Positions 54,440 through 63,840 of a stretch of 64,000 bases of DNA are shown piece by piece. Every line of letters begins with the position of its first letter. Positions within the stretch are counted from its first letter, which is position 1. The notes under the pieces were generated by a model, which saw only the letters and a list, made by a program, of their open reading frames with translations, was not told where the DNA came from and made no database searches. Made by a program: the position numbers and the translations under genes. This stretch comes from Tropicibacter naphthalenivorans. GTDB lineage: Bacteria; Pseudomonadota; Alphaproteobacteria; Rhodobacterales; Rhodobacteraceae. The stretch is from the NCBI RefSeq assembly GCF_900176475.1, contig NZ_FWXX01000009.1:62001-126000 (forward strand). The letters are read 5' to 3'.

Positions 54440-55512
54440 CGCTTTCTGCCGTGAAATCAAAGGCGTATGCCCTGCAAGCGCAGTTCGAAGAGGCAAACGC
54501 CCAGCCCGTCGATTGCGCCATTTTGCAACCCGCCGAGACCCTTCTGGACCTCTATGGCGAGGACATCCGCACCCGCGCCTATGTGACCACCGACCCCGTG
54601 CAGGGCGAGGTCATGCTGCGCCCGGACTTTACCGTGCCGGTCGTGCAAAAGCACATGGACGAGGGCGCGGAGCCTGCGCGCTATACCTACGCGGGCGAAG
54701 TCTTTCGCCGCCAAGAAGAGCACCCCGAGCGCGCCAACGAGTATTTCCAGGTCGGCTACGAGGTCTTTGACCGCACCGATCCGGCAGCGGCGGATGCCGA
54801 GGTTTTCGCCTTGTTTTCCAAGACCTTGCAGGGCTACGGCCTGCGCGCGGTCACCGGCGACATTGGCATCCTGACGGCCGCGGTCGCGGGGCTGGAAACG
54901 TCGGAACGGCGGCGCGCGGCGCTGACGCGGCACATCTGGCGGCCCCGGCGCTTTCGCAACCTGCTGGACCGTTTCTCGGGCAAGCTGCCGGTGCCTGCCA
55001 CCCGCGCGGCCCTATTGGCGGATGCCAACCCGATGGCCAAGGCCGGTCCGATGATCGGCCTGCGCGGCGAGGACGAAATCAAAGACCGCATCGAAGCCCT
55101 GCGCGAGGACGCCAAGGAACCCAAGCTCAGCCGCGATCAGGTCGCCTTGATCGAAGCGCTTCTCAAGGTGTCCGAGGCCTGCCCCTTTGCGCTGGAACAG
55201 CTGCGCGACATTGCCGTCGATCTGCCCGCGATCTCTGAAGCGGTGGAACGGTTCGCGCGCCGCTGCGATGCGCTGGAGGCGCGCGGCGTCGACGTGCAGA
55301 CCTTGGGGTTCGAGGCCAGCTATGGCCGCACCTCGATGGAATATTACGACGGTTTCGTCTTTGGCTTTGTCGCGCCGAAACGCCCCGATTGGCCTTCGGT
55401 GGCCAGCGGCGGGCGCTATGACGCGCTGACCCGCCAATTGGGCAAGGGCCGCGAAATCCCGGCGGTGGGCGGAGTCATCCGCGCAGGCCTGTTGGTGGAG
55501 CTGGAGCGATGA
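54436..55512 (+). CDS. hisZ: ATP phosphoribosyltransferase regulatory subunit
   Basis: A 358-residue HisRS-like protein without anticodon domain. Motif-like pieces are [48 protein letters not shown] and a C-terminal [12 protein letters not shown]. HisZ activates the short form of HisG and carries the histidine site. Start ATG 54436 overlaps hisS stop; the open frame to 54355 is ignored. Operon hisS-hisZ-hisG with ATGA couplings is seen on both sides. Confidence 0.94.
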   Translation: MTLSAVKSKAYALQAQFEEANAQPVDCAILQPAETLLDLYGEDIRTRAYVTTDPVQGEVMLRPDFTVPVVQKHMDEGAEPARYTYAGEVFRRQEEHPERANEYFQVGYEVFDRTDPAAADAEVFALFSKTLQGYGLRAVTGDIGILTAAVAGLETSERRRAALTRHIWRPRRFRNLLDRFSGKLPVPATRAALLADANPMAKAGPMIGLRGEDEIKDRIEALREDAKEPKLSRDQVALIEALLKVSEACPFALEQLRDIAVDLPAISEAVERFARRCDALEARGVDVQTLGFEASYGRTSMEYYDGFVFGFVAPKRPDWPSVASGGRYDALTRQLGKGREIPAVGGVIRAGLLVELER

Positions 55513-56207
55513 GCATCAAGCTGGGTGTGCCGTCCAAGGGGCGGCTGATGGAAAAGACCTTTGACTGGTTCGGGGCGCGTGGCGTGTCGCTGGCGCGGAC
55601 CGGGTCGGAACGCGAATACTCGGGCGCGGTCACGGGCATCGACGGCGTGGAACTGGTGCTGCTGAGCGCCGGGGAAATCCCGCGCGAGCTGTCCGCCGGG
55701 CGCATCCATCTGGGCGTGACCGGCACCGATCTGGTGCAGGAAAAGCTGGTGCAGTGGGAACAAAAGGTCGAGCCGCTGGCGGAACTGGGCTTTGGCCACG
55801 CTGATTTGATCCTTGCGGTGCCCTCCGCCTGGGTCGACGTGGACACGCTGGACGATCTGGACGCGGCGGCGGCGGGCTTTCGCGCGCGGCACGGTTTTCG
55901 GATGCGGATCGCCACGAAATACCACCGTCTGGTGCGCCAGTACCTGCATGACGGCGGCGTGTCCGACTACCAGCTGGTGGACAGCCAGGGCGCGACCGAA
56001 GGCACGGTCAAGAACCTCACCGCCGAGGCGGTGGCCGACATCACCTCGACCGGCGAGACCTTGCGCGCCAACCACCTCAAGGTGCTGGCCGAAGAGCCTG
56101 TCTTGCGCTCTCAGGCGACGCTCTTCCGCTCGCGAACAGCCCCGATGACCAGCGCCGAGCGCAAGACGCTGGACGCGCTCTGCACGTTGCTGAACGTGGG
56201 CGAATGA
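55509..56207 (+). CDS. hisG: ATP phosphoribosyltransferase, short form
   Basis: A 232-residue catalytic subunit for the first step of histidine synthesis. Motifs KLGVPSKGRLMEKT at the N-terminus, ELVLLSAGEIPRELSAGRIHLGVTG and the PRPP-binding stretch SQGATEGTVKNLTAE-like (DSQGATEGTVKNL). The length is that of HisZ-dependent HisG, and HisZ lies directly upstream with a four-base overlap. The stop overlaps the last A of the - strand terminator for yghU. Confidence 0.95.
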   Translation: MSIKLGVPSKGRLMEKTFDWFGARGVSLARTGSEREYSGAVTGIDGVELVLLSAGEIPRELSAGRIHLGVTGTDLVQEKLVQWEQKVEPLAELGFGHADLILAVPSAWVDVDTLDDLDAAAAGFRARHGFRMRIATKYHRLVRQYLHDGGVSDYQLVDSQGATEGTVKNLTAEAVADITSTGETLRANHLKVLAEEPVLRSQATLFRSRTAPMTSAERKTLDALCTLLNVGE

Positions 56208-56232
56208 AAACAGGCCCCGCTGTGGGGGCCTG
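56207..56232 (-). terminator. yghU terminator (minus strand)
   Basis: On the - strand CAGGCCCC (56232-56225) pairs with GGGGCCTG (56218-56211) around CACAGC, then TTTT. It follows the yghU stop at 56259 by 26 bases. The + strand lacks a T-tract, so hisG is probably not stopped here by this hairpin alone. Confidence 0.65.
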
Positions 56233-56258
56233 CCTAAGACTTGAAGCGCGGGGCAGGA

Positions 56259-57107
56259 TCAGCCGATCTTGTCCTGCGTTTTCGTTTCAAAGTCGCTGGC
56301 GGCGTGACGCTCGTGCAGCTGGCCCGACGGCGCGCCCGAGGTTCGGTTGACCATCTGCCCGCGCTGCACGGCGGGGCGCGCGGCGATCTCATCGGCCCAG
56401 CGGATCACGTTCTTATACGTGGCAACGTCAAGAAACTCGCCCGCGTTATAGCTGTCGCCATGCACGGTGCGGCCATACCACGGAAAGATCGCCATATCGG
56501 CAATCGTATACTCCGCGCCGGTCATGAACTGATTGTCCGCAAGGTGGCGATCCAGCACGTCGAGCTGGCGTTTCACCTCCATCGCGAAGCGGTTGATCGG
56601 GTATTCCATCGGGTAGGGCGCATAGGCGTAGAAATGGCCAAAGCCGCCGCCCAGATACGGCGCGCTGCCCATCTGCCACATCAGCCACGACAGCAGCTCG
56701 GGGCGGTTATCGCCAAGGAAGGCCCCGAATTTCTCGGCCAGGTGCATCAGGATCGCACCGGATTCGAATACGCGCACGGGCGTGTCGCCAGAGCGGTCCA
56801 TCAGCGCCGGGATTTTCGAGTTGGGGTTCACGTCAACGAACCCCGAGCCGAACTGATCGCCATCCATGATGCGGATCAGCCAGGCGTCATATTCGGCGGC
56901 ATGACCGGCGGCCAGCAGCTCTTCGAGCAGGATGGTGACCTTTTGGCCGTTGGGCGTGGCGAGCGAGTACAGCTGAAAAGGATGCTCGCCCACGGGCAGA
57001 TCCTTGTCGTGGGTCGCCCCGGCGATGGGGCGATTGAGCGAGGCCCACTCGCCGCCGTTGGCTTTGTCCCAGGTCCAGACTTTCGGGGGGGTGTAGGTTT
57101 CGGTCAT
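56259..57107 (-). CDS. yghU: YghU-type glutathione S-transferase
   Basis: A 282-residue protein of the nu-class GST (YghU/YfcG) group, which bind two glutathiones and act as disulfide reductases. Typical: TYTPPKVWTWDKANGGEWAS at the N-terminus, LYSLATPNGQKVTILLEELL, DGDQFGSGFVDVNPNSKIPAL and LLSWLMWQMGSAPYLGGGFGH. Start ATG 57107; the upstream frame to 57194 is not needed. Divergent from the DUF218 gene. Confidence 0.92.
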   Translation of the reverse strand: MTETYTPPKVWTWDKANGGEWASLNRPIAGATHDKDLPVGEHPFQLYSLATPNGQKVTILLEELLAAGHAAEYDAWLIRIMDGDQFGSGFVDVNPNSKIPALMDRSGDTPVRVFESGAILMHLAEKFGAFLGDNRPELLSWLMWQMGSAPYLGGGFGHFYAYAPYPMEYPINRFAMEVKRQLDVLDRHLADNQFMTGAEYTIADMAIFPWYGRTVHGDSYNAGEFLDVATYKNVIRWADEIAARPAVQRGQMVNRTSGAPSGQLHERHAASDFETKTQDKIG

Positions 57108-57204
57108 GGCGCGTCCTTTGTTCGTTCCGCTGCAAGGTAACGTCCCGCGCCGGGAATGCCAGAGGGGGTCGCGCATTGCACGAAGGTTGTGCATATCTGC
57201 GGAT

Positions 57205-57702
57205 ATGAAGGATGCGGTGAATCACGGGCCTGTGGCCTTGGTGCTGGGGGCAGCGGTTTGGCAAGGCGGACGCGCCTCGCCCAGCTTGCGGCGGCGCGCG
57301 GGCCATGCGGCGCAGCTGTGGCTGGACGGCAAGGTGCGCGCCATCGTGGTGTCGGGGGGCGTTGGCCTGCACCCGCCCTCCGAGGCGCAGGTCATGGCGG
57401 CGATTTGCATTGAGGCAGGGGTGCCCGAGGGGGCCGTCTTCCGCGAAGAGCAAGCGACCAACACTTGGGAAAACATCGAACGGTCGCGCGCCCTGCTGGA
57501 ACGGATCGGCGCGCGCGAGGTGGTGATCGTCACCGACGGATACCACGCGCCGCGCGCCCGGATGATGGCGCGGCGCATGGGGCTGGAGGCGCGGAGCGAC
57601 TGCCCGCGCCGGGATTACCCGCTGACGTGGGGCATGGTGAAATTGCGCCTGCGTGAAGCAATGGCATATCTTTACACGTGGTCGCGCGGGTTCACGGGCT
57701 AG
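57205..57702 (+). CDS. YdcF/SanA-like DUF218 protein
   Basis: A 165-residue protein with the DUF218 Rossmann-like motif set: ALVLGAAVWQGGRASPSLRRR at the N-terminus, IVVSGGVGLHPPSEAQVM (in part GGVGLHPPSEAQ), ATNTWENIERS, and VTDGYHAPRARMMARRMG. It lacks the N-terminal membrane segment of SanA. YdcF-like proteins bind SAM or act in envelope processes; no firm role. Its end meets imperfect 26-bp repeats at 57706. Confidence 0.82.
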   Translation: MKDAVNHGPVALVLGAAVWQGGRASPSLRRRAGHAAQLWLDGKVRAIVVSGGVGLHPPSEAQVMAAICIEAGVPEGAVFREEQATNTWENIERSRALLERIGAREVVIVTDGYHAPRARMMARRMGLEARSDCPRRDYPLTWGMVKLRLREAMAYLYTWSRGFTG

Positions 57703-57705
57703 CCT

Positions 57706-57770
57706 GTCACCGCGCGGCCCAGTTTGCGTGCGTCACCGCACGGCCTAGTTTGCGCGCGTCACCGCACGAC
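57706..57770. repeat. Imperfect 26-bp direct repeats (about 2.5 copies)
   Basis: Units at 57706-57731 and 57732-57757 start GTCACCGCGCGGCCCAGTTT and GTCACCGCACGGCCTAGTTT and differ at a few bases; a third, partial unit starts at 57758 and runs into the - strand gene that stops at 57759. The repeat seems to arise from duplication of that gene's 3' end beyond its stop. Confidence 0.6.
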
Positions 57771-58157
57771 CGTCACCTCGACCGACCGGCCCGTGTTGCC
57801 GCTGCCATAGATGCGCACAAAGACCGTCGCCCCGCCGTTCACAAGGATCCGTGCGGCGCTGGGTTCGATGTAACCGTTCATGATCATCCGCTCCATCGCG
57901 GCACGGTTGTTGATGTTGCCAAAGAACGGATCCCATTCGTCGCCCGGCTGGCTGCGGCCAAACTTGTGATAGTTCGCGCGGTCCTGACGCAGGATCTGCC
58001 ACGGCTCGGACAGCCGCGCGCCCTTGGAGTTATACAGATCGTCGCGCCCGATATAGGCCACATAAGAGCCGATCAACTGGTCCGCCTGCGCGGTGGCGGC
58101 GGTGGCGATAAGGGCCAGCGCGGTGAGAAGGCTTTTGACGGGTTTCATGGGCTTCAT
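57759..58157 (-). CDS. Secreted protein of unknown function
   Basis: A 132-residue protein with a clear signal peptide (PVKSLLTALALIATAATAQA, cleavage after AQA near residue 26). The mature 106 residues are rich in Tyr, Asn and Arg (IGSYVAYIGRDDLYNSKG, RANYHKFGRSQPGDEWDPFF, NGGATVFVRIYGSGNTGRSVEV) and look like a small beta-rich domain. No cysteines or catalytic motif seen. Start ATG 58157 after GGAGG (58162-58167 on this strand). Confidence 0.7.
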   Translation of the reverse strand: MKPMKPVKSLLTALALIATAATAQADQLIGSYVAYIGRDDLYNSKGARLSEPWQILRQDRANYHKFGRSQPGDEWDPFFGNINNRAAMERMIMNGYIEPSAARILVNGGATVFVRIYGSGNTGRSVEVTVVR

Positions 58158-58290
58158 GGGACCTCCCTCCTGAAAATGCACGGCTAGTTTACCGCATTTT
58201 GGGGCAGGGGGCTTTGACATGGGGCAAAGCGCCGCTTGCACAGTGCGGGCAGGACGCTTAGGTCCGGTGCAGACATATAAGGAATTTGGA

Positions 58291-58743
58291 ATGAAAAGCG
58301 TGCAAAGACGGTTTGTGCTGGGGGCCGGGGGCGCTGCGGCGGTACTGGCGATCTATGCGGGCAAGCGCCTGTTCGCGGATACGCCGATCAACCTGACGCT
58401 GGCCTCGCCCAGCGGGGCAGAGCTGGCCGCGGATGACAACACTCTGCTGGTCGACATCAGACGCCCCGAGGAATGGAAGCAAACCGGCGTCATCGAGGGC
58501 GCGCTGCTGGTGACCTACACCGACCCGGACAGCTTTATGCAAGCGGTCCTGCCGCACATCCAGCCCGGTCAAAAACTGGCGCTGATCTGCCGGTCGGGGA
58601 ACCGGACGTCGCGCGCCAGCCGCCAGATCGCGCCGCTGGTCGACACGGAGGTCGTCGATGTGGCGGGCGGCATGAACCGCGTGCTGGGCGAGGGCTATCG
58701 CCCGCAGCTGCCGACCCGCGCTATGGGCTGCCAGAGCTGCTAA
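58291..58743 (+). CDS. Exported rhodanese-like protein
   Basis: A 150-residue protein with an N-terminal twin-arginine-like export sequence (QRRFVLGAGGAAAVLAIYAG), then a rhodanese domain: VDIRRPEEWKQTGVIEGA and the active-site loop CRSGNRTS (catalytic Cys near residue 107), ending in QSC. Rhodaneses transfer sulfur; a periplasmic form could help detoxify or store sulfur. The end is four bases from the convergent DUF1489 gene stop. Confidence 0.82.
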   Translation: MKSVQRRFVLGAGGAAAVLAIYAGKRLFADTPINLTLASPSGAELAADDNTLLVDIRRPEEWKQTGVIEGALLVTYTDPDSFMQAVLPHIQPGQKLALICRSGNRTSRASRQIAPLVDTEVVDVAGGMNRVLGEGYRPQLPTRAMGCQSC

Positions 58744-58747
58744 AGCG

Positions 58748-59179
58748 TTAAAGCACCCCAATATCGGCCAGCGCCCCGGCCAGTTCGGGGGGCAAAGGCT
58801 CTTCGGCGGCGCGTCCTTTGGGCAAATCCGGGGGCGCGTCGTCGGGCGCAAGATAGCGCCAGCCCTGAAAGGCGCGTTTCGGTGCCAAGGCGGTACGGAT
58901 CAATTCAGGGTCGAGCACCAGCGCGCAACGCTCCACGCCGTCGTCCCCGGTCACGCGGTCCAGACGCACCACGCGCTGACGGCACTGGATCTGCCCCTTG
59001 ATCACCCAATAGATTGATCCGCCTGCCAGAATCTCGGGCTCGCGCTTTGGCCACATGCGCGTCACATGGCGCGGCATCCCATCGGCAAAGCGCGCGGCAT
59101 AGGACGCCTGCCACGCCTCTAGCGTGTCGACGCTTTCGGTGCCGGCGCTGAGTTTCACCAGATGTGTGATCTTGGACAC
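58748..59179 (-). CDS. DUF1489 family protein
   Basis: A 143-residue conserved alphaproteobacterial protein: MWPKREPEILAGGSIYWVIKG, IQCRQRVVRLD and AFQGWRYL are the recognisable motifs. The chosen start is GTG 59179 because AGGGG sits a suitable distance before it; ATG 59206 has no ribosome site. Function unknown; often near nrdJ-type or nucleotide genes, as here. Confidence 0.78.
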   Translation of the reverse strand: MSKITHLVKLSAGTESVDTLEAWQASYAARFADGMPRHVTRMWPKREPEILAGGSIYWVIKGQIQCRQRVVRLDRVTGDDGVERCALVLDPELIRTALAPKRAFQGWRYLAPDDAPPDLPKGRAAEEPLPPELAGALADIGVL

Positions 59180-59346
59180 GAATCTTTTCCCCTTTTGGCG
59201 CAGCATATGGTATGTCTTGCGCTGTGTGCTTCAAGCCCTAGCGTTAAACACGCTGCGATCAAGCTCGATTTAGGGCTTTAAAAAATCATTTAGGATCGCT
59301 ACGCAGCCATCCTGCTTGCCGAACTAAGACACAAAGGATTCGCCCC

Positions 59347-61632
59347 ATGACCCGATTTGCCGCGCCCATCGCTGAACAGATTTGGGACATGAAGTATCGT
59401 CTCAAAGACGCCGACGGCGGCGCGCTGGACCAGTCGGTCGAAGATACCTGGCGGCGAATCGCGCGGGCGTTGGCCTCTGTCGAAAAAGACGCCAAGGGCT
59501 ACGAGGAAAAGTTCTATAACGCGCTGGAAGATTTCAAATATCTCCCCGCTGGTCGGATCACCGCAGGGGCGGGCACCGACCGCACCGTGACGCTGTTCAA
59601 CTGCTTTGTCATGGGCACCGTCCCGGACAGCATGGGCGGCATTTTCGACATGCTCAAAGAGGCCGCGCTGACCATGCAGCAGGGCGGCGGCATTGGCTAT
59701 GACTTCTCGACCATCCGCCCCAAGGGCGCGCCGGTCGCGGGTGTGGCCGCTGATGCCTCTGGCCCCTTGTCGTTCATGGACGTGTGGGACGCCATGTGCC
59801 GCACCATCATGTCCGCAGGCTCGCGCCGCGGTGCGATGATGGCAACCATGCGCTGCGACCACCCTGATGTGGAACAGTTCATCGCCGCCAAGGCCGACAG
59901 CGCCCGCCTGCGCATGTTCAACCTGTCCGTTCTGGTCACCGATCCCTTTATGGAAGCGGTCAAGGCCGACGGCCCGTGGGAGCTGCAATTCGACGGCAAG
60001 GTCTACCACACGGTCCAAGCGCGCGATCTGTGGAACAAGATCATGAAGGCGACCTATGATTATGCCGAGCCGGGCGTGATCTTTATCGACCGCATCAACA
60101 AGGCCAACAACCTCAACTATTGCGAGACGATTGCCGCCACCAACCCCTGCGGCGAGCAGCCTCTGCCGCCCTATGGTGCCTGCCTGCTTGGCTCGATCAA
60201 CATGGCGCGTCTGGTGTCGAACCCCTTCACCGCCGAGGCCGAAATCTCGGACGAAGCGCTGGACGATCTGGTCGCCACCGCTGTGCGCATGATGGACAAC
60301 GTGGTCGACGCGTCGAAATTCCCGCTGGAACAACAACGGCTTGAGGCGCAGAACAAGCGCCGCATCGGTCTGGGCGTCACGGGCCTTGCCGACGCGCTGC
60401 TGATGAAGGGGCTCAAGTACGGCTCGCCCGAGGCCGCCGCGCAGACCGAAATCTGGCTCAAGCGGATCGCCCGCGCGTCTTATCTGGCGTCGGTCGAGCT
60501 GGCCAAGGAAAAGGGCGCTTTCCCGCTGTTCGACGCGGACAAGTACCTTGCCTCGGGCAACATGATGCAGATGGATGACGACGTCCGCGAGGCGATCCGC
60601 ACCCACGGCATCCGCAACGCTCTGGTGACCTCGATCGCGCCGACCGGGACGATCTCGCTTTATGCGGGCAACGTGTCGTCGGGGATCGAGCCGGTCTTTG
60701 CCTACAGCTACACCCGCAAGGTTTTGCAAAAGGACGGCTCGCGCACCGAAGAAGAGGTCGTCGATTACGCGGTTCAGATGTACCGCGACCTGCATGGCGC
60801 CGACGCCGAGCTGCCCGATTACTTCGTCAACGCCCAGACTTTGGAGCCGCTGGCCCACGTTCGGATGCAGGCCGCCGCGCAAAAGTGGATCGACAGCTCG
60901 ATCTCCAAGACCATCAACTGCCCCGAGGACATCTCCTTTGAGGCGTTCAAAGAGGTCTACATGGAAGCCTACGACTCGGGCTGCAAAGGCTGCACGACCT
61001 ACCGTCCGAACGATGTGACCGGTTCGGTGTTGTCGGTGTCCGAGAGCGCGGAAAAGACCCCCGCCGAGACGCCGGAACTGGCCGAAGAGGCCGCGGGCGG
61101 CGACGTGATCTACATGTCCGAACCGCTGGACCGCCCCGAGCACCTCGAAGGCAACACCTACAAGCTGAAGTGGCCGGATTCTGAGCACGCGATCTATCTG
61201 ACGATCAACGATATTGTGGTCGGTGGCCACCGCCGTCCGTTTGAGGTGTTCATCAACTCCAAGAACATGGAGCACTACGCCTGGACGCTGGCGCTGACCC
61301 GGATGATCTCGGCCGTGTTCCGCCGTGGCGGCGACGTGTCCTTTGTGGTCGAAGAGCTGAAAGCCGTGTTCGACCCGCGCGGCGGCGCATGGGTCAAGGG
61401 CAAGTACATCCCGTCCATCCTGGCAGCCATCGGCGGCGTGATCGAAACGCACCTGGTGTCGACCGGTTTCCTCGAAGGCGAAGGCATGGGCCTGAAGGCG
61501 GACCCGACGGCCAAGGTCGTGGGGCTGGACGCCCCTCGCGGCAAAGCCTGCCCCTCCTGCGGTCAATTCTCGATGATGATGGTCGAGGGGTGCATGACGT
61601 GCTCTTCGTGTGGGCATTCGAAGTGCGGGTAA
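59347..61632 (+). CDS. nrdJ: Adenosylcobalamin-dependent (class II) ribonucleotide reductase
   Basis: A 761-residue class II enzyme that makes deoxyribonucleotides without oxygen-dependent radical chemistry, using vitamin B12 coenzyme. Redox cysteine Cys86 is in LFNCFVMG; the catalytic NPCGE is at 266-270, then PPYGACLLGSINM; the C-terminal domain has VEELKAVFDPRGGAW and a tail CPSCGQ... CSSCGHSKCG (735-761), a four-plus cysteine site for redox transfer or zinc. A 8-bp inverted repeat (59233-59240 with 59271-59278) lies upstream but no cobalamin riboswitch box was seen. Terminator at 61750. Confidence 0.95.
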   Translation: MTRFAAPIAEQIWDMKYRLKDADGGALDQSVEDTWRRIARALASVEKDAKGYEEKFYNALEDFKYLPAGRITAGAGTDRTVTLFNCFVMGTVPDSMGGIFDMLKEAALTMQQGGGIGYDFSTIRPKGAPVAGVAADASGPLSFMDVWDAMCRTIMSAGSRRGAMMATMRCDHPDVEQFIAAKADSARLRMFNLSVLVTDPFMEAVKADGPWELQFDGKVYHTVQARDLWNKIMKATYDYAEPGVIFIDRINKANNLNYCETIAATNPCGEQPLPPYGACLLGSINMARLVSNPFTAEAEISDEALDDLVATAVRMMDNVVDASKFPLEQQRLEAQNKRRIGLGVTGLADALLMKGLKYGSPEAAAQTEIWLKRIARASYLASVELAKEKGAFPLFDADKYLASGNMMQMDDDVREAIRTHGIRNALVTSIAPTGTISLYAGNVSSGIEPVFAYSYTRKVLQKDGSRTEEEVVDYAVQMYRDLHGADAELPDYFVNAQTLEPLAHVRMQAAAQKWIDSSISKTINCPEDISFEAFKEVYMEAYDSGCKGCTTYRPNDVTGSVLSVSESAEKTPAETPELAEEAAGGDVIYMSEPLDRPEHLEGNTYKLKWPDSEHAIYLTINDIVVGGHRRPFEVFINSKNMEHYAWTLALTRMISAVFRRGGDVSFVVEELKAVFDPRGGAWVKGKYIPSILAAIGGVIETHLVSTGFLEGEGMGLKADPTAKVVGLDAPRGKACPSCGQFSMMMVEGCMTCSSCGHSKCG

Positions 61633-61749
61633 TCGATTAGGGAAAATAGCTGTTTGTCGTCCGACATCCATTGTTGGGTTTTGCGACAAAAGCTGCGTTT
61701 TTGAATCGGTGATGGATAAGGGCTGATTTCCGACCCTGAGTATGAAATT

Positions 61750-61776
61750 GGGCGGCGCGATGTGCGCCGCCCTTTT
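61750..61776 (+). terminator. nrdJ rho-independent terminator
   Basis: A perfect 9-bp stem GGGCGGCGC (61750-61758) with GCGCCGCCC (61764-61772), five-base loop GATGT, then TTTT. It lies 118 bases after the stop of nrdJ and 24 bases before the stop of the tniQ gene that reads toward it; on that strand no T-tract follows. Confidence 0.9.
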
Positions 61777-61799
61777 CATTTCAGGCCTGATCGTCTGGA

Positions 61800-63632
61800 T
61801 CAGATGCCCAGAGCGCTCTCGACCTCGGACTTGAGGTACAGGTAGCCGTAGTCGATGCCGTCCGGGCTGAAGGGAAGCACACCAGCGTTGCGCAGTTTCG
61901 GAGCCAGGCTCTGCCATGTTACGCCATGAGCCTTCGCAAGCGTGCGGAGCGTCACGAAACGTGCATGAAACACGGCGGCGTCTTTCTCCGTGATGTAGCG
62001 TTGCATCGCCTTGGTCCGCGGATTGCGCATTTCGGTAGACGGCACATGGCCGTCCTTGACCAGTCGATTGATGAACACCGGCTGAGCGAGACCGACCGAC
62101 TTCGTGAACAACTCGAGAGACAGGGCGGCAGGTTCGTCGCTGCCCAGCACCTGCGCGACTTCTTCGTGGTAAACGTGGACAGAGCCGTAGCCGTGGAACT
62201 GTACGTTGCGCGCCACGCGCTGGATCCGCCCTTCACGGATCGCCCGGATGATATCTGCCGGTCTGATCTTGAGCCGTTGGGAAGCCTTCGCGATGGTTTC
62301 CCATCCATGCTGCGCCTGCTGTATAGTCTCGGCTCCGGTTAGGAGACCATCGATAAAGCCCCGCCCATCCCGCGGATCCCATATGTGCTTCGATTGCGCA
62401 TCAGTCAGCGCGGGTCTCAGGATGCCATCGTCGACGAGCAGGTCAAACTGGGATCGACTGATCCCATGCATCTCGGCGAATTCCTTCGCGCTGGTGTATG
62501 TGACCATCGTTCCAAGCAAGGCCTTGCCCGCCTCGGCGTCAAAGACTGCCCAGTTGTCCGGCAGGTTTGGGTCAATCAGGTCGGCCGACTCCAGCATTTT
62601 CCGGAGTCGGCGGATATCGATGCCGGTTGCCTCGGACGCCGTACGGACCGAATGCAGGTGCCGGTATTCTACAGGTTCTCCAAGGAGGTCGTCACCAGGC
62701 CCCAACGGCCAGCTGTCCATAAGATGCCGAGCCATGAGGTCGCGGTAAGGTTTGAAATCGGGGTCGTTCTGATGTTCGCGTGACAGATGATCGTAGAGGA
62801 CAGGGAACACCGCTTTCGGCCCCAGCCGCGGTTCCGCTCGTGCGTTCAGCTGTTTGAGGTGAGACAGAATCTCGGCCTCGCCTTGGGAAGCAACGGCAAA
62901 TCCGGCATCATAGGTGAGGTGCCCCCAAGCTGGCGTAATGTGTTGTGGCCTGAGATCATGGAGCGGGAGAAGCGCGTATCCAAGGAGGCGGCAGAACACC
63001 GACGCGGCATGAAGTGGATGCGCGTCGAGCCACGTTTCCTCATGCGGTTCGCCGGCAAGGCGTTGGTCGAACCAGATCTCGAACTCGGTCGGCGCACGCG
63101 CCTTGCCATCCATCTCGCCGGATACAATCTGATCCGCGATTTTCCGGAACTGCATTGCCGTATCGTAGCGGAGGGTCGGAGCTGTGTCTTTCCAGAGAGG
63201 AACGAGGCTGCACTCATGCTTCAGACATAGAGAAACGTGATGGATCAGCCAGTGCGCCTGAAATGTCATCGCCTGATGCGGCGAAAGGGAAGAACCCTCA
63301 ATGTCTTCGCGGAGGCACGCCGGGCAGCCGCGCACCGCGGACGTCAACAACGGCCTAACGGGAAACTGATGGCCATTGATGCTGCGGCGGTGACCTTCGG
63401 CGGCGACAGTTGTCCAAGACGAGAGCGCGCCCAGATCATTGCCGGACAATTGTTCAAGCTGCCTCAGGGCATCCGGGACGCCTCTCACGATCTGAGCGAA
63501 CGGCAGATCCACATCCTCGCCGAAATCGACAGCGCTCACACCGCCGGCGGAGGCTATGCGAGAATGGAACGCAAACGCAGGTTCGCGCCGGCGCGGCCTG
63601 TCATGGAGGGGCGAGGGAAATTCGTGGTTCAT
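61800..63632 (-). CDS. tniQ: TniQ-family protein
   Basis: A 610-residue protein from ATG 63632 (63635 also possible). The N-terminal TniQ domain has VRGCPACLRED (Cys103, Cys106) and, 30 residues on, SLCLKHECSLVPLW (Cys136, His139), a zinc-ribbon site typical of TniQ/TnsD, the target-selecting proteins of Tn5053- and Tn7-like transposons. The C-terminal half has helix-turn-helix regions (SAKEFAEMHGISRSQFDLLV, VTWQSLAPKLRN). No tniA or tniB are inside the window; they may lie to the right. It could belong to a transposon or stand alone. Confidence 0.8.
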   Translation of the reverse strand: MNHEFPSPLHDRPRRREPAFAFHSRIASAGGVSAVDFGEDVDLPFAQIVRGVPDALRQLEQLSGNDLGALSSWTTVAAEGHRRSINGHQFPVRPLLTSAVRGCPACLREDIEGSSLSPHQAMTFQAHWLIHHVSLCLKHECSLVPLWKDTAPTLRYDTAMQFRKIADQIVSGEMDGKARAPTEFEIWFDQRLAGEPHEETWLDAHPLHAASVFCRLLGYALLPLHDLRPQHITPAWGHLTYDAGFAVASQGEAEILSHLKQLNARAEPRLGPKAVFPVLYDHLSREHQNDPDFKPYRDLMARHLMDSWPLGPGDDLLGEPVEYRHLHSVRTASEATGIDIRRLRKMLESADLIDPNLPDNWAVFDAEAGKALLGTMVTYTSAKEFAEMHGISRSQFDLLVDDGILRPALTDAQSKHIWDPRDGRGFIDGLLTGAETIQQAQHGWETIAKASQRLKIRPADIIRAIREGRIQRVARNVQFHGYGSVHVYHEEVAQVLGSDEPAALSLELFTKSVGLAQPVFINRLVKDGHVPSTEMRNPRTKAMQRYITEKDAAVFHARFVTLRTLAKAHGVTWQSLAPKLRNAGVLPFSPDGIDYGYLYLKSEVESALGI

Positions 63633-63840
63633 CATTGTCGTCACGTATGAGCCGAATTTCGAAACGTCAAACCTGCGGGGAGGGATTTCGGAACAATCCA
63701 TTAGCTTGCCGCAGGAACCCCTGTCAGTTGTAGCAGTAGCCTTGCCTGAGAAGATCCGATGGAGGACGCGCGATATGCCAAACGACGACATTGTAGTTCA
63801 TCGGTAGACGCCTTGCCATCCGCTGCCTCACGCGGAACTT

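Noticed and set aside
50474-54496. Very long open frame on the - strand opposite hom, glpX and hisS (1340 codons)
   Set aside because: It lies entirely antisense to conserved housekeeping genes and has His/Arg/Gly-rich composition typical of mirror frames in high-GC DNA. The same holds for the - strand frames at 59299-61917 and 7484-9847 and for the + strand frame at 37702-39591.
59221-59346. Cobalamin riboswitch upstream of nrdJ
   Set aside because: The 8-bp inverted repeat is present, but the B12-box consensus and the multi-stem structure were not found.
61651-61700. Possible transposon end TGTTTGTCG with a nearby GCGACAAAA
   Set aside because: It lies before the nrdJ terminator that must belong to the host gene, so the tniQ element would not end there. 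The matching end was not seen.
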